DNA of 64,000 nucleotides from Timaviella obliquedivisa GSE-PSE-MK23-08B (GCA_019358855.1 JAHHII010000003.1:124001-188000); one strand, 5' to 3'; numbered from the stretch's first letter, positions 19,107 through 28,352 are shown. Notes: generated by a model not told the origin, from the sequence alone. Made by a program: numbers and translations.

Positions 19107-19133
19107 AAAGAGCGTGATTTGTTCCATCACGCT
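19107..19133 (-). terminator. Terminator downstream of the PNPOx-like gene
   Basis: AGCGTGAT (19111-19118) and ATCACGCT (19126-19133) form a perfect 8-bp stem around a 7-base loop, with CTTTTAC following on the minus strand. It lies about 190 bases after the stop of the minus-strand gene at 19320. Confidence 0.65.
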
Positions 19134-19319
19134 AAAAGAATGTTTGAGAAGAAGTGCAGTGATCTAAAGGCGCATACAATCGAGCAAAAAAGTTCTTAGA
19201 CTTGCCAAAAAAAGTCGTCTGAATGTCATGCTTTGACACTTTATTGTCACATTGGCAACTTTGTAACCAGCTTTTCAACGAAGCTGAAAATATCTGTTGT
19301 TCCCTATTCTTTTGTAGTC

Positions 19320-19880
19320 TTACTCTTTTGAAGATTGAGCGATCGCGCTCCACAAGCCATCAATGCTGATACGATTTTTCTGCTGATGGTAGGCTGCCAA
19401 ACCTGCTTCCCCTTTCTTTTCTGCCCAGTCTACCAACTGCGATCGCGACCCCTGATGCTCATAGAGCGGAACTCCATGTCCGCAGGAAGTTTGTACCCGA
19501 TCGATGTCTGCGGTAATAATTTGTCGAACGCCAGGAATGGCTGGAAATTGAGTAAGCAAGCCCTCCCATTCCGCAGCATTGGGGAGTAATGTTTGTCCAG
19601 TACCATAGAGCCGCAAAATACTAGGCGCACCTTGAAAAGCACAAAACATTAGCGTAATTCTTCCGTTCTCTTGCAAGTGAGCCGAAGTTTCGTTGCCGCT
19701 TCCAGTCAAATCTAAATAGGCAACCCGGTTCGGAGAGAGGACTCGGAAACAATCTAAACCCTTAGGCGAAATGTTGACATGTCCGGTTTCACTGAGCGGA
19801 GCGGTGGCAACGAAGAATAAATGCTGCTGCTTAATGAATTGCTGCAACTCAGGAGTAATGTGGTCAAAGACTTTAGCCAT
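19320..19880 (-). CDS. Pyridoxamine 5'-phosphate oxidase-family flavin protein
   Basis: 186 residues with the split-barrel flavin-binding fold. N-terminal FFVATAPLSETGHVNISPKG and the following YLDLTGSGNETSAHLQENG and ITLMFCAFQGAPSILRLYG match proteins annotated as PNPOx family, which bind FMN or F420 and whose substrates are mostly unknown. It is distinct from the true PdxH, which has a different C-terminus. The ATG at 19880 is the only sensible start. It stands alone between two gene-free regions. Confidence 0.88.
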   Translation of the reverse strand: MAKVFDHITPELQQFIKQQHLFFVATAPLSETGHVNISPKGLDCFRVLSPNRVAYLDLTGSGNETSAHLQENGRITLMFCAFQGAPSILRLYGTGQTLLPNAAEWEGLLTQFPAIPGVRQIITADIDRVQTSCGHGVPLYEHQGSRSQLVDWAEKKGEAGLAAYHQQKNRISIDGLWSAIAQSSKE

Positions 19881-20238
19881 AGGATTCGGTACGAGGGTGC
19901 AAAATTGGGAACTGCTGAATGAAAGGATGAATCTGCTCCTTTCCTTGATGAGAGGGACTTTGACTCAGAGCCATACTTTCTATGCAGTAATGCTCTGAAT
20001 TGACTGCTGAGTTAGTTACTGTTGAGCTAACTACTGCTTAAAAGTAATTACCCGTCTGCATATGACTTACAATAGAACATTAGTTCTACTATTTACGTTC
20101 TACTCCTAGAGTTTTACTGTTTAGGTTCAAATATTGCTTAGGGTCAAACATCTCCCTAGTCCGTATTTTTTCGATATAACTCTATTTTGAAGAATGCTTT
20201 CTTGCCCATCTCTCTTACAACTCTTAAGAACAACTCCC
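19881..20238. other. Intergenic region with a MITE end remnant
   Basis: About 360 bases without a gene between two divergent genes. Bases 19908-19933 (GGGAACTGCTGAATGAAAGG and following) match the left end of the two IS903-like MITEs in this window at most positions, and the pyrimidine-rich and GAGAGGG sequence after it also resembles their interior. No right end is visible. The remainder is AT-rich. Confidence 0.5.
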
Positions 20239-20751
20239 ATGGTTAAGTACACGCTTAAAGAAGATCCCGAAGTGGCGATCGAAGTGCCAGGTAAAGATTC
20301 GGCGAAGTCCCGCGACAAAGCCATGGATAAGCTCATGAAGCTGCTGAACGAAGAAAAATTGAACACCAACCTAGAGGATGGGTTTGGTCCCGATGAATTT
20401 ATTGAAATTCGGGAACCTTCTACGAACGGTAATTCGCCTGAAGACGATGAAATTGTGGAAGCCGTCCAGACTTTGAACAACTTCGCCACCCTTAAACTCA
20501 AAACCCAGGAGTCGAAGCAAGAGGCGCTAGAAATCCGGGCTTTAGTCGATTTATTGTTCTCCGATGACCCGATTTCTGAAGACGAGGTGACTAAGCTTAA
20601 AGAGGGCTTTAAAGTGCTGAAAACATTTGCCCAAGCCAATATTAAGTACCGCGAAGCTAAGTCTCAGGCAGAAACCGCTAGGAGTACGCTCGATCGCGCA
20701 CTCACCTCTAATACCAGCACCCGTGCTAAGGATTCACGTAAAGATTTATGA
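20239..20751 (+). CDS. Conserved cyanobacterial hypothetical protein
   Basis: 170 residues beginning MVKYTLKEDPEVAIEVPGKD. It is charged, soluble and mostly helical, with an acidic central region (IREPSTNGNSPEDDEIVEAV) and a basic, serine/threonine-rich tail. No signal peptide, membrane helix or enzyme motif is seen. The frame runs upstream to 20194, but the added residues are unlike the rest, so I chose the ATG at 20239. I do not recognise a function. Confidence 0.75.
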   Translation: MVKYTLKEDPEVAIEVPGKDSAKSRDKAMDKLMKLLNEEKLNTNLEDGFGPDEFIEIREPSTNGNSPEDDEIVEAVQTLNNFATLKLKTQESKQEALEIRALVDLLFSDDPISEDEVTKLKEGFKVLKTFAQANIKYREAKSQAETARSTLDRALTSNTSTRAKDSRKDL

Positions 20752-20831
20752 CAGTCAGGAACTTTCAGGAACCGTTCTAATCCCCAGGGGTCTAAATCAT
20801 AGTCCACCTGCTTTGTATCCGATAGTGGCTT

Positions 20832-21437
20832 ATGAACGTATTACCTCTCCTGGCAGTCCTTTCCCTAGGGACAGCAACCTCTAGTGCTTCCTGGACGACA
20901 AACCCAAGTTTAAGGTTCCAGCCCGCATTACAAATTGCACAGTCGGGTCGGGCTGAGGCAATCTGCACCTCTGAAGTCCGCGATCGCGGCTTACGCGTGG
21001 TGAATATTTTAGAAACCAATGATCACTCTGGCGGAACTGAAGTGATTATGCGGGTTACGCGGAGCGGTAATGACTATACGGTAGGATGTGACTACAGCGC
21101 CTCTTCTCGCAATGTGGAGTTGTATCGCATTGAAGATGGTCGCCGCGATCGCGATGATCGTTTTGAGAGTGATGATGATGACTCGGACGATCGCTTCTAT
21201 CGAGGCGATCGCAATAGAAGCGATCGGGTGAGCGATCGGCAGGATGCCGAAAACATTGCCAGAGAAGCCGTAGGGGATCAGTTAGACATTGACGACCCCT
21301 ATTCTGACATCGTTGAGATTGACGACATTGAGCGCAATAATCAAACCTGGATTGTAGAAGGCGAAGCGAATGGAGCACCTTTCCGAGTCCGAATTCGCTC
21401 TAATGACGCTTCTATTGAAGACTTCCAGCTGTATTAA
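20832..21437 (+). CDS. Exported hypothetical protein with Asp/Arg-rich region encoded by HIP1 motifs
   Basis: 201 residues. The N-terminus (MNVLPLLAVLSLGTATSSAS) looks like a signal peptide. Residues about 45-100 form a compact domain with two cysteines (ICTSEVRDRG and VGCDYSAS). Residues about 104-138 are almost only D, R, S and E (DGRRDRDDRFESDDDDSDDR), encoded by repeated CGATCG/GCGATCGC motifs. The last 60 residues (DAENIAREAVGDQ to IEDFQLY) look like a PepSY-like small domain (inference). It begins 80 bases after the previous gene, and a MITE begins 28 bases after its stop. Confidence 0.75.
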   Translation: MNVLPLLAVLSLGTATSSASWTTNPSLRFQPALQIAQSGRAEAICTSEVRDRGLRVVNILETNDHSGGTEVIMRVTRSGNDYTVGCDYSASSRNVELYRIEDGRRDRDDRFESDDDDSDDRFYRGDRNRSDRVSDRQDAENIAREAVGDQLDIDDPYSDIVEIDDIERNNQTWIVEGEANGAPFRVRIRSNDASIEDFQLY

Positions 21438-21465
21438 AGAATTAAAGAGTTCTGTAAAGAGTTCT

Positions 21466-21646
21466 GGCACTGCTGAATGAAATTATGAATCAATTCAAAA
21501 CCCCTTTTCTGTAGGAGAAGGATTGGGGGTTAGATCGCTCTCGCTGCATTGGCGACCTAATCTAACCCCTAGCCCGTTCCCCACAAGCAGGGGAACCGGA
21601 AAAAAGGCAGAGAATCCAGATTTTCAGACTTTCATTCAGCAACGCC
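21466..21646. mobile_element. IS903-like MITE, copy 1
   Basis: A 181-bp non-coding element. The left end GGCACTGCTGAATGAAA (21466-21482) is an inverted repeat of the right end TTTCATTCAGCAACGCC (21630-21646), 15 of 17 bases. Interior sequence CTAACCCCTAGCCC and a GGGGAAC block is shared with the copy at 27576. Flanking 9-mers (AAGAGTTCT and AAAAGGGAT) no longer match, so the target duplication has decayed. There is no transposase gene. Confidence 0.78.
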
Positions 21647-21715
21647 AAAAGGGATAGGCATTTTGCCTACCCCTTTAAAGTTTCAGTTCTGCAAGAATTT
21701 TAGAAACCAGCAGCC

Positions 21716-22228
21716 CTAAATATCCTGTTCGCTCAATTCACGGGTGATGTAATCGAAGGGTTGATCGATAAAAGAAGCATATTCATCAATCCCTGCCAAT
21801 GCCACCTTATCTCTAACCACATCCTTCATAATTTGGATGCCCATTACAGTTGGCGCGATCGGCACACCCAAAGAATTGTAGGTTTCCCGCAACCCTTGGA
21901 GCACACGCTCGTTCAGCACATCCATGTTGCCTGCAACCAACGCATAGCTGGCATAGCGAAGATAGTAGTCCATATCTCGCAAACAAGCGGCATAGCGACG
22001 AGTCGTGTAGGCGTTGCCTCCCGGACGAATTAACTCAGGGACATCTTCAAAAAGCTGTAAGCCTGCCTGTTTCACAATGGCGGCAGCATTCCCATTAATC
22101 ACGGCGGCGGCTTGAACTCGCGCCATGCCCGTGTTGAAATAGGACTTCAAGGTATCGAGAGCATCCCGATCTAGATATCGACCTGTGTTGTCGTAGTTTT
22201 TAATTAGACTGGTTACCGCGTCCCGCAT
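21716..22228 (-). CDS. apcF: Phycobilisome core beta-18 subunit ApcF (allophycocyanin beta-like)
   Basis: 170 residues of the phycobilin lyase-independent globin-like family. The N-terminus RDAVTSLIKNYDNTGRYLDR and the long ELIRPGGNAYTTRRYAACLR region are closer to ApcF than to ApcB, which begins MQDAITSVI. The chromophore cysteine is in RRYAACLRDMDYYLRYA, so a phycocyanobilin can be attached. ApcF sits in the basal cylinders of the core next to the linker ApcE and helps pass energy to photosystem II. It is monocistronic, as is usual for apcF, and transcribed away from glnA. Confidence 0.94.
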   Translation of the reverse strand: MRDAVTSLIKNYDNTGRYLDRDALDTLKSYFNTGMARVQAAAVINGNAAAIVKQAGLQLFEDVPELIRPGGNAYTTRRYAACLRDMDYYLRYASYALVAGNMDVLNERVLQGLRETYNSLGVPIAPTVMGIQIMKDVVRDKVALAGIDEYASFIDQPFDYITRELSEQDI

Positions 22229-22562
22229 GAGGTCTCGTCTCCCAATGTGCTGTCTATAGTTGGTTTATGATTCGCCCTTCAGTTTATCACGGTGCGTTTC
22301 TCAGAATTGACTTGAAAGCGCTGATGGGCAAGGTTCAGGGCGTTAAGTTTAGTAACGAAGAATGTACAACTTTGTCTACGAACAACGCTGCCAAACCTTC
22401 CAGAGGCAATTCAATAGACTCAACTAAATCCTTGCAAGTGCAACTGAGCCAGAGTTTTTAGGGAGAGTTCTTAGGACGACTTATGAGCACGTTGCTTGAC
22501 AGACACCGCCGGGGTCGCGCTGCCCATAATCTTCTAAATCTAAACCGAGGAAGGCTAGTTTT
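22229..22562. other. Intergenic region between apcF and the glnA promoter
   Basis: About 330 bases carrying the divergent apcF promoter on the minus strand and DNA upstream of the glnA NtcA site. A 64-residue plus-strand frame at 22267-22461 has no recognisable features and is not called. No small RNA motif was identified. Confidence 0.4.
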
Positions 22563-22604
22563 GTATTTCTTGATACAAAATACTGCAAGCCCTGTTTCTA
22601 GGAT
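22563..22604 (+). promoter_or_regulatory. NtcA-activated glnA promoter
   Basis: GTA (22563-22565), eight bases, TAC (22574-22576) is the exact NtcA palindrome GTA-N8-TAC. Exactly 22 bases after it comes TAGGAT (22599-22604), a TA-N3-T -10 box, which is the class II NtcA arrangement. It implies a 5' leader of about 175 bases and induction of glnA under nitrogen limitation. Confidence 0.92.
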
Positions 22605-22785
22605 GATTTAGAATCTGGAGATTTATTTGAAGTATGTATCCTCACTAACTGTCAATAGACCTAACGTCTGAGATGCAGCAGCAATGCCGACTCGACATCG
22701 TTAGAGTTCGTTCCTCGGTAGCTGGACTCACAGCTTCTTGCCCCAATCAACTCAGAGATAAGCCTACAGGATTAAGGAGTAGTTC

Positions 22786-24207
22786 ATGGCTGAAACAGCA
22801 CAAGAAATTTTAAACATGATTGATGAGCAGGGCATCGAACTCATCGACCTAAAATTTGTAGATCTATATGGCATTTGGCAACACTGCACCTTTCACAAAA
22901 GTCTTATTGACGCAGAGTCCTTTGTGAACACAGGCGGCGTGGCATTTGATGGTTCTAGCATCCGCGGCTGGAAAGCCATTAATAACTCCGACATGGCAAT
23001 GGTGCCCGACCCCACCACCGCCTGGATCGACCCCTTTATGGCAGAACCAACCCTCAGCATGGTCTGCACCATTGTTGATCCACGCACCAGCCAAATGTAT
23101 GAGCGCGACCCGCGATCGATCGCTCAAAAAGCCGTCGATTACCTGATCTCCACTGGCATTGGCGACACTGTATTTTGCGGCCCCGAACCCGAATTTTTCA
23201 TTTTTGATGACATCCGCTTTGGGCAATCAGGTCACGAAAGCTACTACTTCATCGACTCTGATGAAGGCGGCTGGAACACGGGTAAAGATGGCGGCAACTT
23301 GGGTTACAAAATTACCAAGAAGCGCGGTTACTTCCCGGTTGCGCCCTCTGACATGCTGCAAGATATCCGCACCGAAATGTTGCTGACTATGGCAAAGTGC
23401 GGCGTGCCCATTGAAAAGCACCACCACGAAGTCGCTGGCGGTGGTCAGTGTGAGTTGGGCATTCGGTTCTCGGATTTGGTTCATGCTGCTGATTACGTCA
23501 TGACCTACAAATATGTGGTCAAAAACGTCGCCCGCAAGTATGGCAAAACCGCAACCTTTATGCCTAAGCCCATCCATGATGACAACGGCACAGGAATGCA
23601 CAGCCATATGTCCCTTTGGAAAGATGGTCAGCCTTTGTTTGCAGGAGATCAGTACGCTGGACTTAGTCAAACCGCCCTCTGGTTCATTGGTGGGTTGATT
23701 AAACACGCTCCCTCAATTCTGGCATTCACTAACCCTACCACCAACTCTTACAAGCGTTTGGTGCCTGGATTTGAGGCTCCGGTTAACCTGGCGTATTCAG
23801 CCGGAAACCGCTCAGCATCGATCCGCATTCCGCTCTCGGGTGCCAACCCCAAGGCAAAGCGCCTAGAATTCCGTTGTCCGGATGCTTCCAGCAATCCTTA
23901 TCTAACCTTCTCAGCAATGCTGTGCGCGGGTCTAGACGGCATCAAAAACCAAATTGATCCCGGTGAGCCGCTTGATGTAGACATTTACGAATTGTCTCCT
24001 GAAGAGTTGGCCAAGGTGCCCAAAGCTCCAGCAACTTTGCAGGAAGCCTTAAGCAACCTGGAACGGGATCATGACTTCTTGACGGCTGGAGGAGTGTTCC
24101 CTGAGGACTTTATTTACAACTGGGTTTCTCTCAAAATGGATACGGAAGTGAAGCCTTTGAGCAAGTTGCCGCATCCGCTTGAGTTTGAAATGTATTACGA
24201 CTGCTAA
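22786..24207 (+). CDS. glnA: Glutamine synthetase type I
   Basis: 473 residues, the standard GSI length. Makes glutamine from glutamate, ammonia and ATP, the entry point of nitrogen in cyanobacteria. Signature motifs are present: [25 protein letters not shown], and [20 protein letters not shown]. The tyrosine of the adenylylation loop is present ([12 protein letters not shown]), but cyanobacteria regulate this enzyme with small inactivating factors rather than adenylylation. AAGGAG lies 8-13 bases before the ATG. Controlled by the NtcA promoter at 22563 and ended by a strong terminator. Confidence 0.98.
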   Translation: MAETAQEILNMIDEQGIELIDLKFVDLYGIWQHCTFHKSLIDAESFVNTGGVAFDGSSIRGWKAINNSDMAMVPDPTTAWIDPFMAEPTLSMVCTIVDPRTSQMYERDPRSIAQKAVDYLISTGIGDTVFCGPEPEFFIFDDIRFGQSGHESYYFIDSDEGGWNTGKDGGNLGYKITKKRGYFPVAPSDMLQDIRTEMLLTMAKCGVPIEKHHHEVAGGGQCELGIRFSDLVHAADYVMTYKYVVKNVARKYGKTATFMPKPIHDDNGTGMHSHMSLWKDGQPLFAGDQYAGLSQTALWFIGGLIKHAPSILAFTNPTTNSYKRLVPGFEAPVNLAYSAGNRSASIRIPLSGANPKAKRLEFRCPDASSNPYLTFSAMLCAGLDGIKNQIDPGEPLDVDIYELSPEELAKVPKAPATLQEALSNLERDHDFLTAGGVFPEDFIYNWVSLKMDTEVKPLSKLPHPLEFEMYYDC

Positions 24208-24305
24208 TCAGGGGTTAGGACGGTAATGGGTGGGGGCGACCCTGGCGGTATCTGCAAAGCAGCACGCTCTAATCATCCTCTTAAATCCATCTAAAAAACA
24301 GAAAG

Positions 24306-24337
24306 GGAGACATACAGATTTGTGTGTCTCCTTTTTT
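24306..24337 (+). terminator. Terminator after glnA
   Basis: An 11-bp stem GGAGACATACA (24306-24316) and TGTGTGTCTCC (24321-24331), one G-T pair, with a 4-base loop and six T. It lies 99 bases after the glnA stop. Confidence 0.92.
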
Positions 24338-24833
24338 GAAGCAGCATTCTAGCTCTTCAGTCTATGTCTCGCTATTGTTTCGATTGATAAGGAGGCTGTA
24401 GTTGAATGTTAGAGATGATTAACTTTCACATTAGTAATGAGCTTATTTGAAGGGAAATTTAAGATTTATTGATCAATGAATCGTGTAATTCCTTAGAAGA
24501 GGAAAACTTTATTCGCAATAGCTGCTCAAATCTGTACTGATATAAATTACTAAGACACTTAAGCCAAGTTCCAAGTTTCGTCCGAGTATTCGACTGAAAT
24601 CAGTTCTATTTGTAGAATCCTGTGTGGCTAAACTTTGAATAATGAGTTAGATTTTGTGATGCATGATGCTGAATAGTGGCAGTGTAAGCATTTAAGTTTG
24701 ATTCCCGTTTAAAGAGTTCCTAGATTAAAAGAATTTAGAATCTTGTTAACACTTTGTAGCCAGCAGTAACCGTTTTAATGGTTTATTTAAGTGCATAGCG
24801 CTACATCTTCATCCTTTCACGCTAAAAGATTTC
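24338..24833. other. Gene-free AT-rich region upstream of the GH57-like gene
   Basis: About 500 bases with no coding frame of note and stops in all frames. It must contain the promoter of the gene at 24834. No repeat or known RNA element was recognised. Confidence 0.4.
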
Positions 24834-27413
24834 ATGACTCTTCTCAACTCCGATCGCCCGTCAGTATCCGAGGAATTTGAACAATCTGAAGGGATAGCTC
24901 TAGATGAAATCGCTTCAGAAAGCTCCGCATCCACCGATCCCCTCAAGCCTGATCCCCTCAAAACAGCGACAGGGGTTTATGTGACAGTCCACGGGCATTT
25001 CTACCAACCACCCCGCGAAAATCCATATCTCAATGCCGTCGAACGCCAGCCTAGTGCCGCGCCTTGCCACGATTGGAACGAGCGTGTTCATCAGGAATGC
25101 TATCGCCCTAATGCGTTCGCTCGCGTTCTCAACAACGAAGGCGAGGTCGTGGGGATCGTCAACAACTTTGAGTATCTCAGCTTTAATATTGGTCCGACCC
25201 TGATGAGTTGGATGGAACGCCATGATGTAGAGACATATCAACGAATTTTAGAAGCCGATCGCCATAGCTGCGAACGGTTAAATGGACATGGCAACGCCAT
25301 CGCCCAGGTCTACAATCACATCATTATGCCCCTCGCCAACGAGCGCGACAAATATACTCAAATTCGCTGGGGCAAAGCTGACTTTTGCAAACGCTTTGGG
25401 CGCAATCCTGAAGGGATGTGGCTAGCGGAAACCGCTGTCGATTACCCGACGCTAGAAGCCTTGATTGCAGAGGATATTCGCTTCATTATTTTGGCACCGT
25501 CCCAAGCTCAGCGCTGTCGTCCCTTAGATGATCATTCTCCATGGCTAGAAGTGGGTGGTGGGCAAATTGATCCGGTTCGTCCCTATCGCTGCTACCTGCC
25601 TGGACGAGACAAATACATTGATATTTTCTTTTATGATGGCCCGATTTCGCGGGATATGGGCTTTAATGATGTGCTTCTCAGTTCTGGGCATTTTGCCGGA
25701 CGAGTTAGCACAGCCGTTCGGGCAGATCATCAGCCCTCGCAGTTAATTTCAGTGGCTACGGATGGCGAAACCTTTGGGCATCACAAAAAAGGTAGCGAAA
25801 AGGCTTTAGCCTACGCCCTGGTCAAGGAGTTTCCCAAACGGGGCTGGACAGTGACTAATTACGCCCATTACCTTTGCCTCAGTGCCCCCACCTGGGAGGT
25901 AGAACTCAAGCCCGTCACAGCTTGGAGTTGCTCCCATGGAGTCGATCGCTGGCAACACGACTGCGGCTGTGGCGGTGGCGGCGGCTGGCACTTACAATGG
26001 CGCAGACCCCTGCGCGATAGCCTGGATTGGCTACGAGATCAGCTTGTCAAAGTTTACGAAGAGACTGCTCCCAAGTTTTTCCGTGATCCGTGGAAAGCGC
26101 GGGATGAGTACGTGCAGGTCATTCTCGATCGTACTCCCACTCACATTCACCAGTTCTTGACCAAACATCAAACCCATCGGCTGACATCGACAGAAAAAGT
26201 AGATGCACTCCAGCTTTTAGAAATGCAGCGCCATACCCTGCTAATGTACACAAGCTGCGGCTGGTTTTTTGAAGAAATTTCTCGTCCAGAAGGCACCCAG
26301 ATCCTCCGCTATGCTGCTCGTGCTCTGGAGCTAGCAGGTGATGTCTCTGGCATCCAGCTTGAGAAAGGCTTTATCAAACGTTTGGCGATCGCTCCTAGCA
26401 ACGTCGAGCAGTTCCAAACGGGTGCAGAAGTTTACCGTCAACTGGTTGCGCCATCCGTGGTCAGCCTAGAGCAAGTGGCAGCCCATTATGCCTTAACCTC
26501 CTTATTCACTCCCTATTCCCGCGAACAGCAAATCTATTGCTATACCGTTCATCAGCAGGATTATCAACTTCAACGCTTGGGCAATCTCACCTTAGCCGTT
26601 GGGCAAATTCAGATCAGGTCAGACATTACTAGATCCAGCACTAGCATGGCGTTTGCAGTGCTGCATTTGGGCGGCTGGGATTTTCACTGCTGCATTCAAC
26701 TTTTCAAAGGACGACGGGTCTATAGCCAAACGAGAGACAATTTGTTTGAAGCGATGCAGCAAGCCAGCGCCGCTCAAACGATTTTGGCAATGAACAAGGC
26801 GTTTGGAGATCAATCCTACAGTTTGCAAAACCTGTTTGCTGAGGAGCGTCATCGCCTGATGAATTTACTTAGCCAGGAAACTCTGATGCGCCTGGATCAA
26901 CTGTATACTCAGGTTTACCGCGATAACTATGGCGTACTGATGGCGTTCCATCGAGATCAACTAGAGGTGCCCCAAGAACTCCAGGTGGCGGCTGAGATTG
27001 CTATTACGCAACGGGCGATCGCCGCCCTACAATCTCTCGAACGAGAAGCCAGCGATTTTCCGCCCAGCAACCCGCAACTCTGCCTCAGCTACTTGGCAGA
27101 CTTGGAAGCGATCGCCATTGAAGCCCAGCAACTTCACTGCCAACTCAAGCTCCCTCAAATCTCGGCAACTTTGGAACGTCTAATTGTCTCCTGGCTATGG
27201 AATTTGCTCAACAGCCCTAATCCTCAAACCGTTGAGGCAGATGCTCTCTGGGTTCAGCGGCTCATCGATTTGGGTCAGCAGCTTCACTTACATCTGCGCC
27301 TGGATGATGCCCAAGAGCTTTATTACAAGCATTTGCATGAGCAAGATTCGATGGTGCGAAGTTCGGCGGCACTACTGGAACTGGGGAAAGGGTTGGCGAT
27401 CGGGGTGGGGTAA
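24834..27413 (+). CDS. GH57-like glycoside hydrolase with DUF3536 domain
   Basis: 859 residues. The catalytic-type barrel starts at about residue 48 with YVTVHGHFYQPPRENPY, the GH57 opening. GMWLAETAVDYPTLEALI (about residue 198) corresponds to the region of the catalytic nucleophile in GH57, and TDGETFGHHKKGSEKALAY (about residue 308) to the metal/active-site region. The C-terminal 450 residues form the DUF3536 domain. GH57 enzymes act on alpha-glucans (amylase, branching enzyme, glucanotransferase), so a role in glycogen metabolism is plausible, but the DUF3536 group is uncharacterised. It is transcribed alone. The first 45 residues are a polar, probably disordered, extension. Confidence 0.9.
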   Translation: MTLLNSDRPSVSEEFEQSEGIALDEIASESSASTDPLKPDPLKTATGVYVTVHGHFYQPPRENPYLNAVERQPSAAPCHDWNERVHQECYRPNAFARVLNNEGEVVGIVNNFEYLSFNIGPTLMSWMERHDVETYQRILEADRHSCERLNGHGNAIAQVYNHIIMPLANERDKYTQIRWGKADFCKRFGRNPEGMWLAETAVDYPTLEALIAEDIRFIILAPSQAQRCRPLDDHSPWLEVGGGQIDPVRPYRCYLPGRDKYIDIFFYDGPISRDMGFNDVLLSSGHFAGRVSTAVRADHQPSQLISVATDGETFGHHKKGSEKALAYALVKEFPKRGWTVTNYAHYLCLSAPTWEVELKPVTAWSCSHGVDRWQHDCGCGGGGGWHLQWRRPLRDSLDWLRDQLVKVYEETAPKFFRDPWKARDEYVQVILDRTPTHIHQFLTKHQTHRLTSTEKVDALQLLEMQRHTLLMYTSCGWFFEEISRPEGTQILRYAARALELAGDVSGIQLEKGFIKRLAIAPSNVEQFQTGAEVYRQLVAPSVVSLEQVAAHYALTSLFTPYSREQQIYCYTVHQQDYQLQRLGNLTLAVGQIQIRSDITRSSTSMAFAVLHLGGWDFHCCIQLFKGRRVYSQTRDNLFEAMQQASAAQTILAMNKAFGDQSYSLQNLFAEERHRLMNLLSQETLMRLDQLYTQVYRDNYGVLMAFHRDQLEVPQELQVAAEIAITQRAIAALQSLEREASDFPPSNPQLCLSYLADLEAIAIEAQQLHCQLKLPQISATLERLIVSWLWNLLNSPNPQTVEADALWVQRLIDLGQQLHLHLRLDDAQELYYKHLHEQDSMVRSSAALLELGKGLAIGVG

Positions 27414-27575
27414 GTTGGGTCAGGGCAGGTTGGGGTTGGGAACCATAAAGTTTGGTCGGGTGAGCCGCTAAGGCTATGAGCCATGTCAGCAAGCTAATTC
27501 CGGACAACGTTGTCACAGGCGTTGTAACAACAGTCGTTCTTTCTTCTGCTGAAATCCTCAAACCTAGCTGATGTT

Positions 27576-27734
27576 GGCATTGCTGAATCAAAATATGAAT
27601 CCTTCAAAGTCCCTTCCCTTTAAGAGAGAGATTTAGGGAGAGGTCTGTCTCGCTGCGTTGTCGAAACCTAACCCCTAGCCCCTTCCCTGCGAGGGCAGGG
27701 GAACATGATTTTCATATCGCAATTTAGCAGCGCC
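27576..27734. mobile_element. IS903-like MITE, copy 2, with intact 9-bp target duplication
   Basis: A 159-bp non-coding element bounded by GGCATTGCTGAATC on the left and the inverted GGCGCTGCTAAATT on the right. It is flanked by perfect 9-bp direct repeats GCTGATGTT (27567-27575 and 27735-27743). The 5'-GGC ends, the TTGCTGAAT-type terminal repeat and 9-bp duplication fit the IS903 group of the IS5 family, whose ends are GGCTTTGTTGAATAAATC. The interior shares the CTAACCCCTAGCC block with copy 1. It is a MITE that needs a transposase supplied elsewhere. Confidence 0.88.
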
Positions 27735-27743
27735 GCTGATGTT

Positions 27744-27980
27744 TTATACGATATGTACACTAGCAATAATCGTTCAATATTTGCACGGAACAAATTAAGA
27801 CCGTTTATAGAATCTGAAGTGTGCAAACGTAAAGTTATTCAGCTTCCGAGCGATCGCAATGTGGTGGAAGCTACGTATTTAATAGTTAAGGAGAGGGTAG
27901 ATTCAGCAAGCCCTGTTTGAGTCTTAAAATACCTATTCAATAGGTTTGGCGATCGCCTCATTAGTACCAATCTGCGATCG
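27744..27980. other. Remaining spacer after the MITE
   Basis: Together with the MITE this forms a 567-base gene-free stretch (27414-27980). A 71-residue plus-strand frame begins inside the MITE (27705-27920) and has no recognisable domain, so it is not called. Confidence 0.4.
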
Positions 27981-28352
27981 TCAATCCCGGAGCCCTAGGA
28001 ATTCCCTCACATTGTGAGTCACGAGTGTCGCCTGAAGTGCTATGGCTGTCCCAGCAATCAAAACGTCGAGTGAGCCAATAGGCATTCCTTGTTGTTCTAA
28101 GTGGGCACGAATTTTTGCAGATGCAACAGCCCCCTCTAGGTCAAAAGGAACAACAGTAGTTTGGTTCAAAAGTTGTTGAACCTGTTGGATACGTTTTTCA
28201 GAAGAACTCGACTTTACGATGCCAACCTGTAATTCAAAGAAAACGATCGCGGGAACAAAGATGAGTTGGGGAAGAACCCTAGCTAAGTTCTGTGTCACCT
28301 GCCCTTGTCCTTTGAAGTGGTAAATCAGGGTATTTGTATCTAAAACAAACAA
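27981..28352 (-). CDS. PIN-domain toxin, VapC type
   Basis: 123 residues with the acidic PIN residues in place: MFVLDTNTLIYHFKG (Asp5), PAIVFFELQVGI (Glu), GSLDVLIAGTAIA (Asp) and the final TLVTHNVREFLGL. VapC toxins are ribonucleases, usually aimed at tRNA or rRNA, and are held in check by a cognate antitoxin. The antitoxin gene lies 24 bases upstream on the same strand. Complete, no sign of decay. Confidence 0.92.
   Translation of the reverse strand: MFVLDTNTLIYHFKGQGQVTQNLARVLPQLIFVPAIVFFELQVGIVKSSSSEKRIQQVQQLLNQTTVVPFDLEGAVASAKIRAHLEQQGMPIGSLDVLIAGTAIALQATLVTHNVREFLGLRD

Noticed and set aside
22267-22461. 64-residue frame between apcF and glnA
   Set aside because: No domain, no ribosome site and poor codon pattern.
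22605-22785. Possible glutamine riboswitch in the glnA leader
   Set aside because: I looked for the conserved glnA RNA motif with its GACGGAAGTAGG-like core and did not find it. NtcA control explains the regulation.
24338-24833. Possible small RNA gene upstream of the GH57-like gene
   Set aside because: The region is long and AT-rich, but I see no stable structure with a terminator that would support an RNA gene.
27705-27920. Short plus-strand frame beginning in the MITE
   Set aside because: Starts inside the mobile element and shows no conserved domain.
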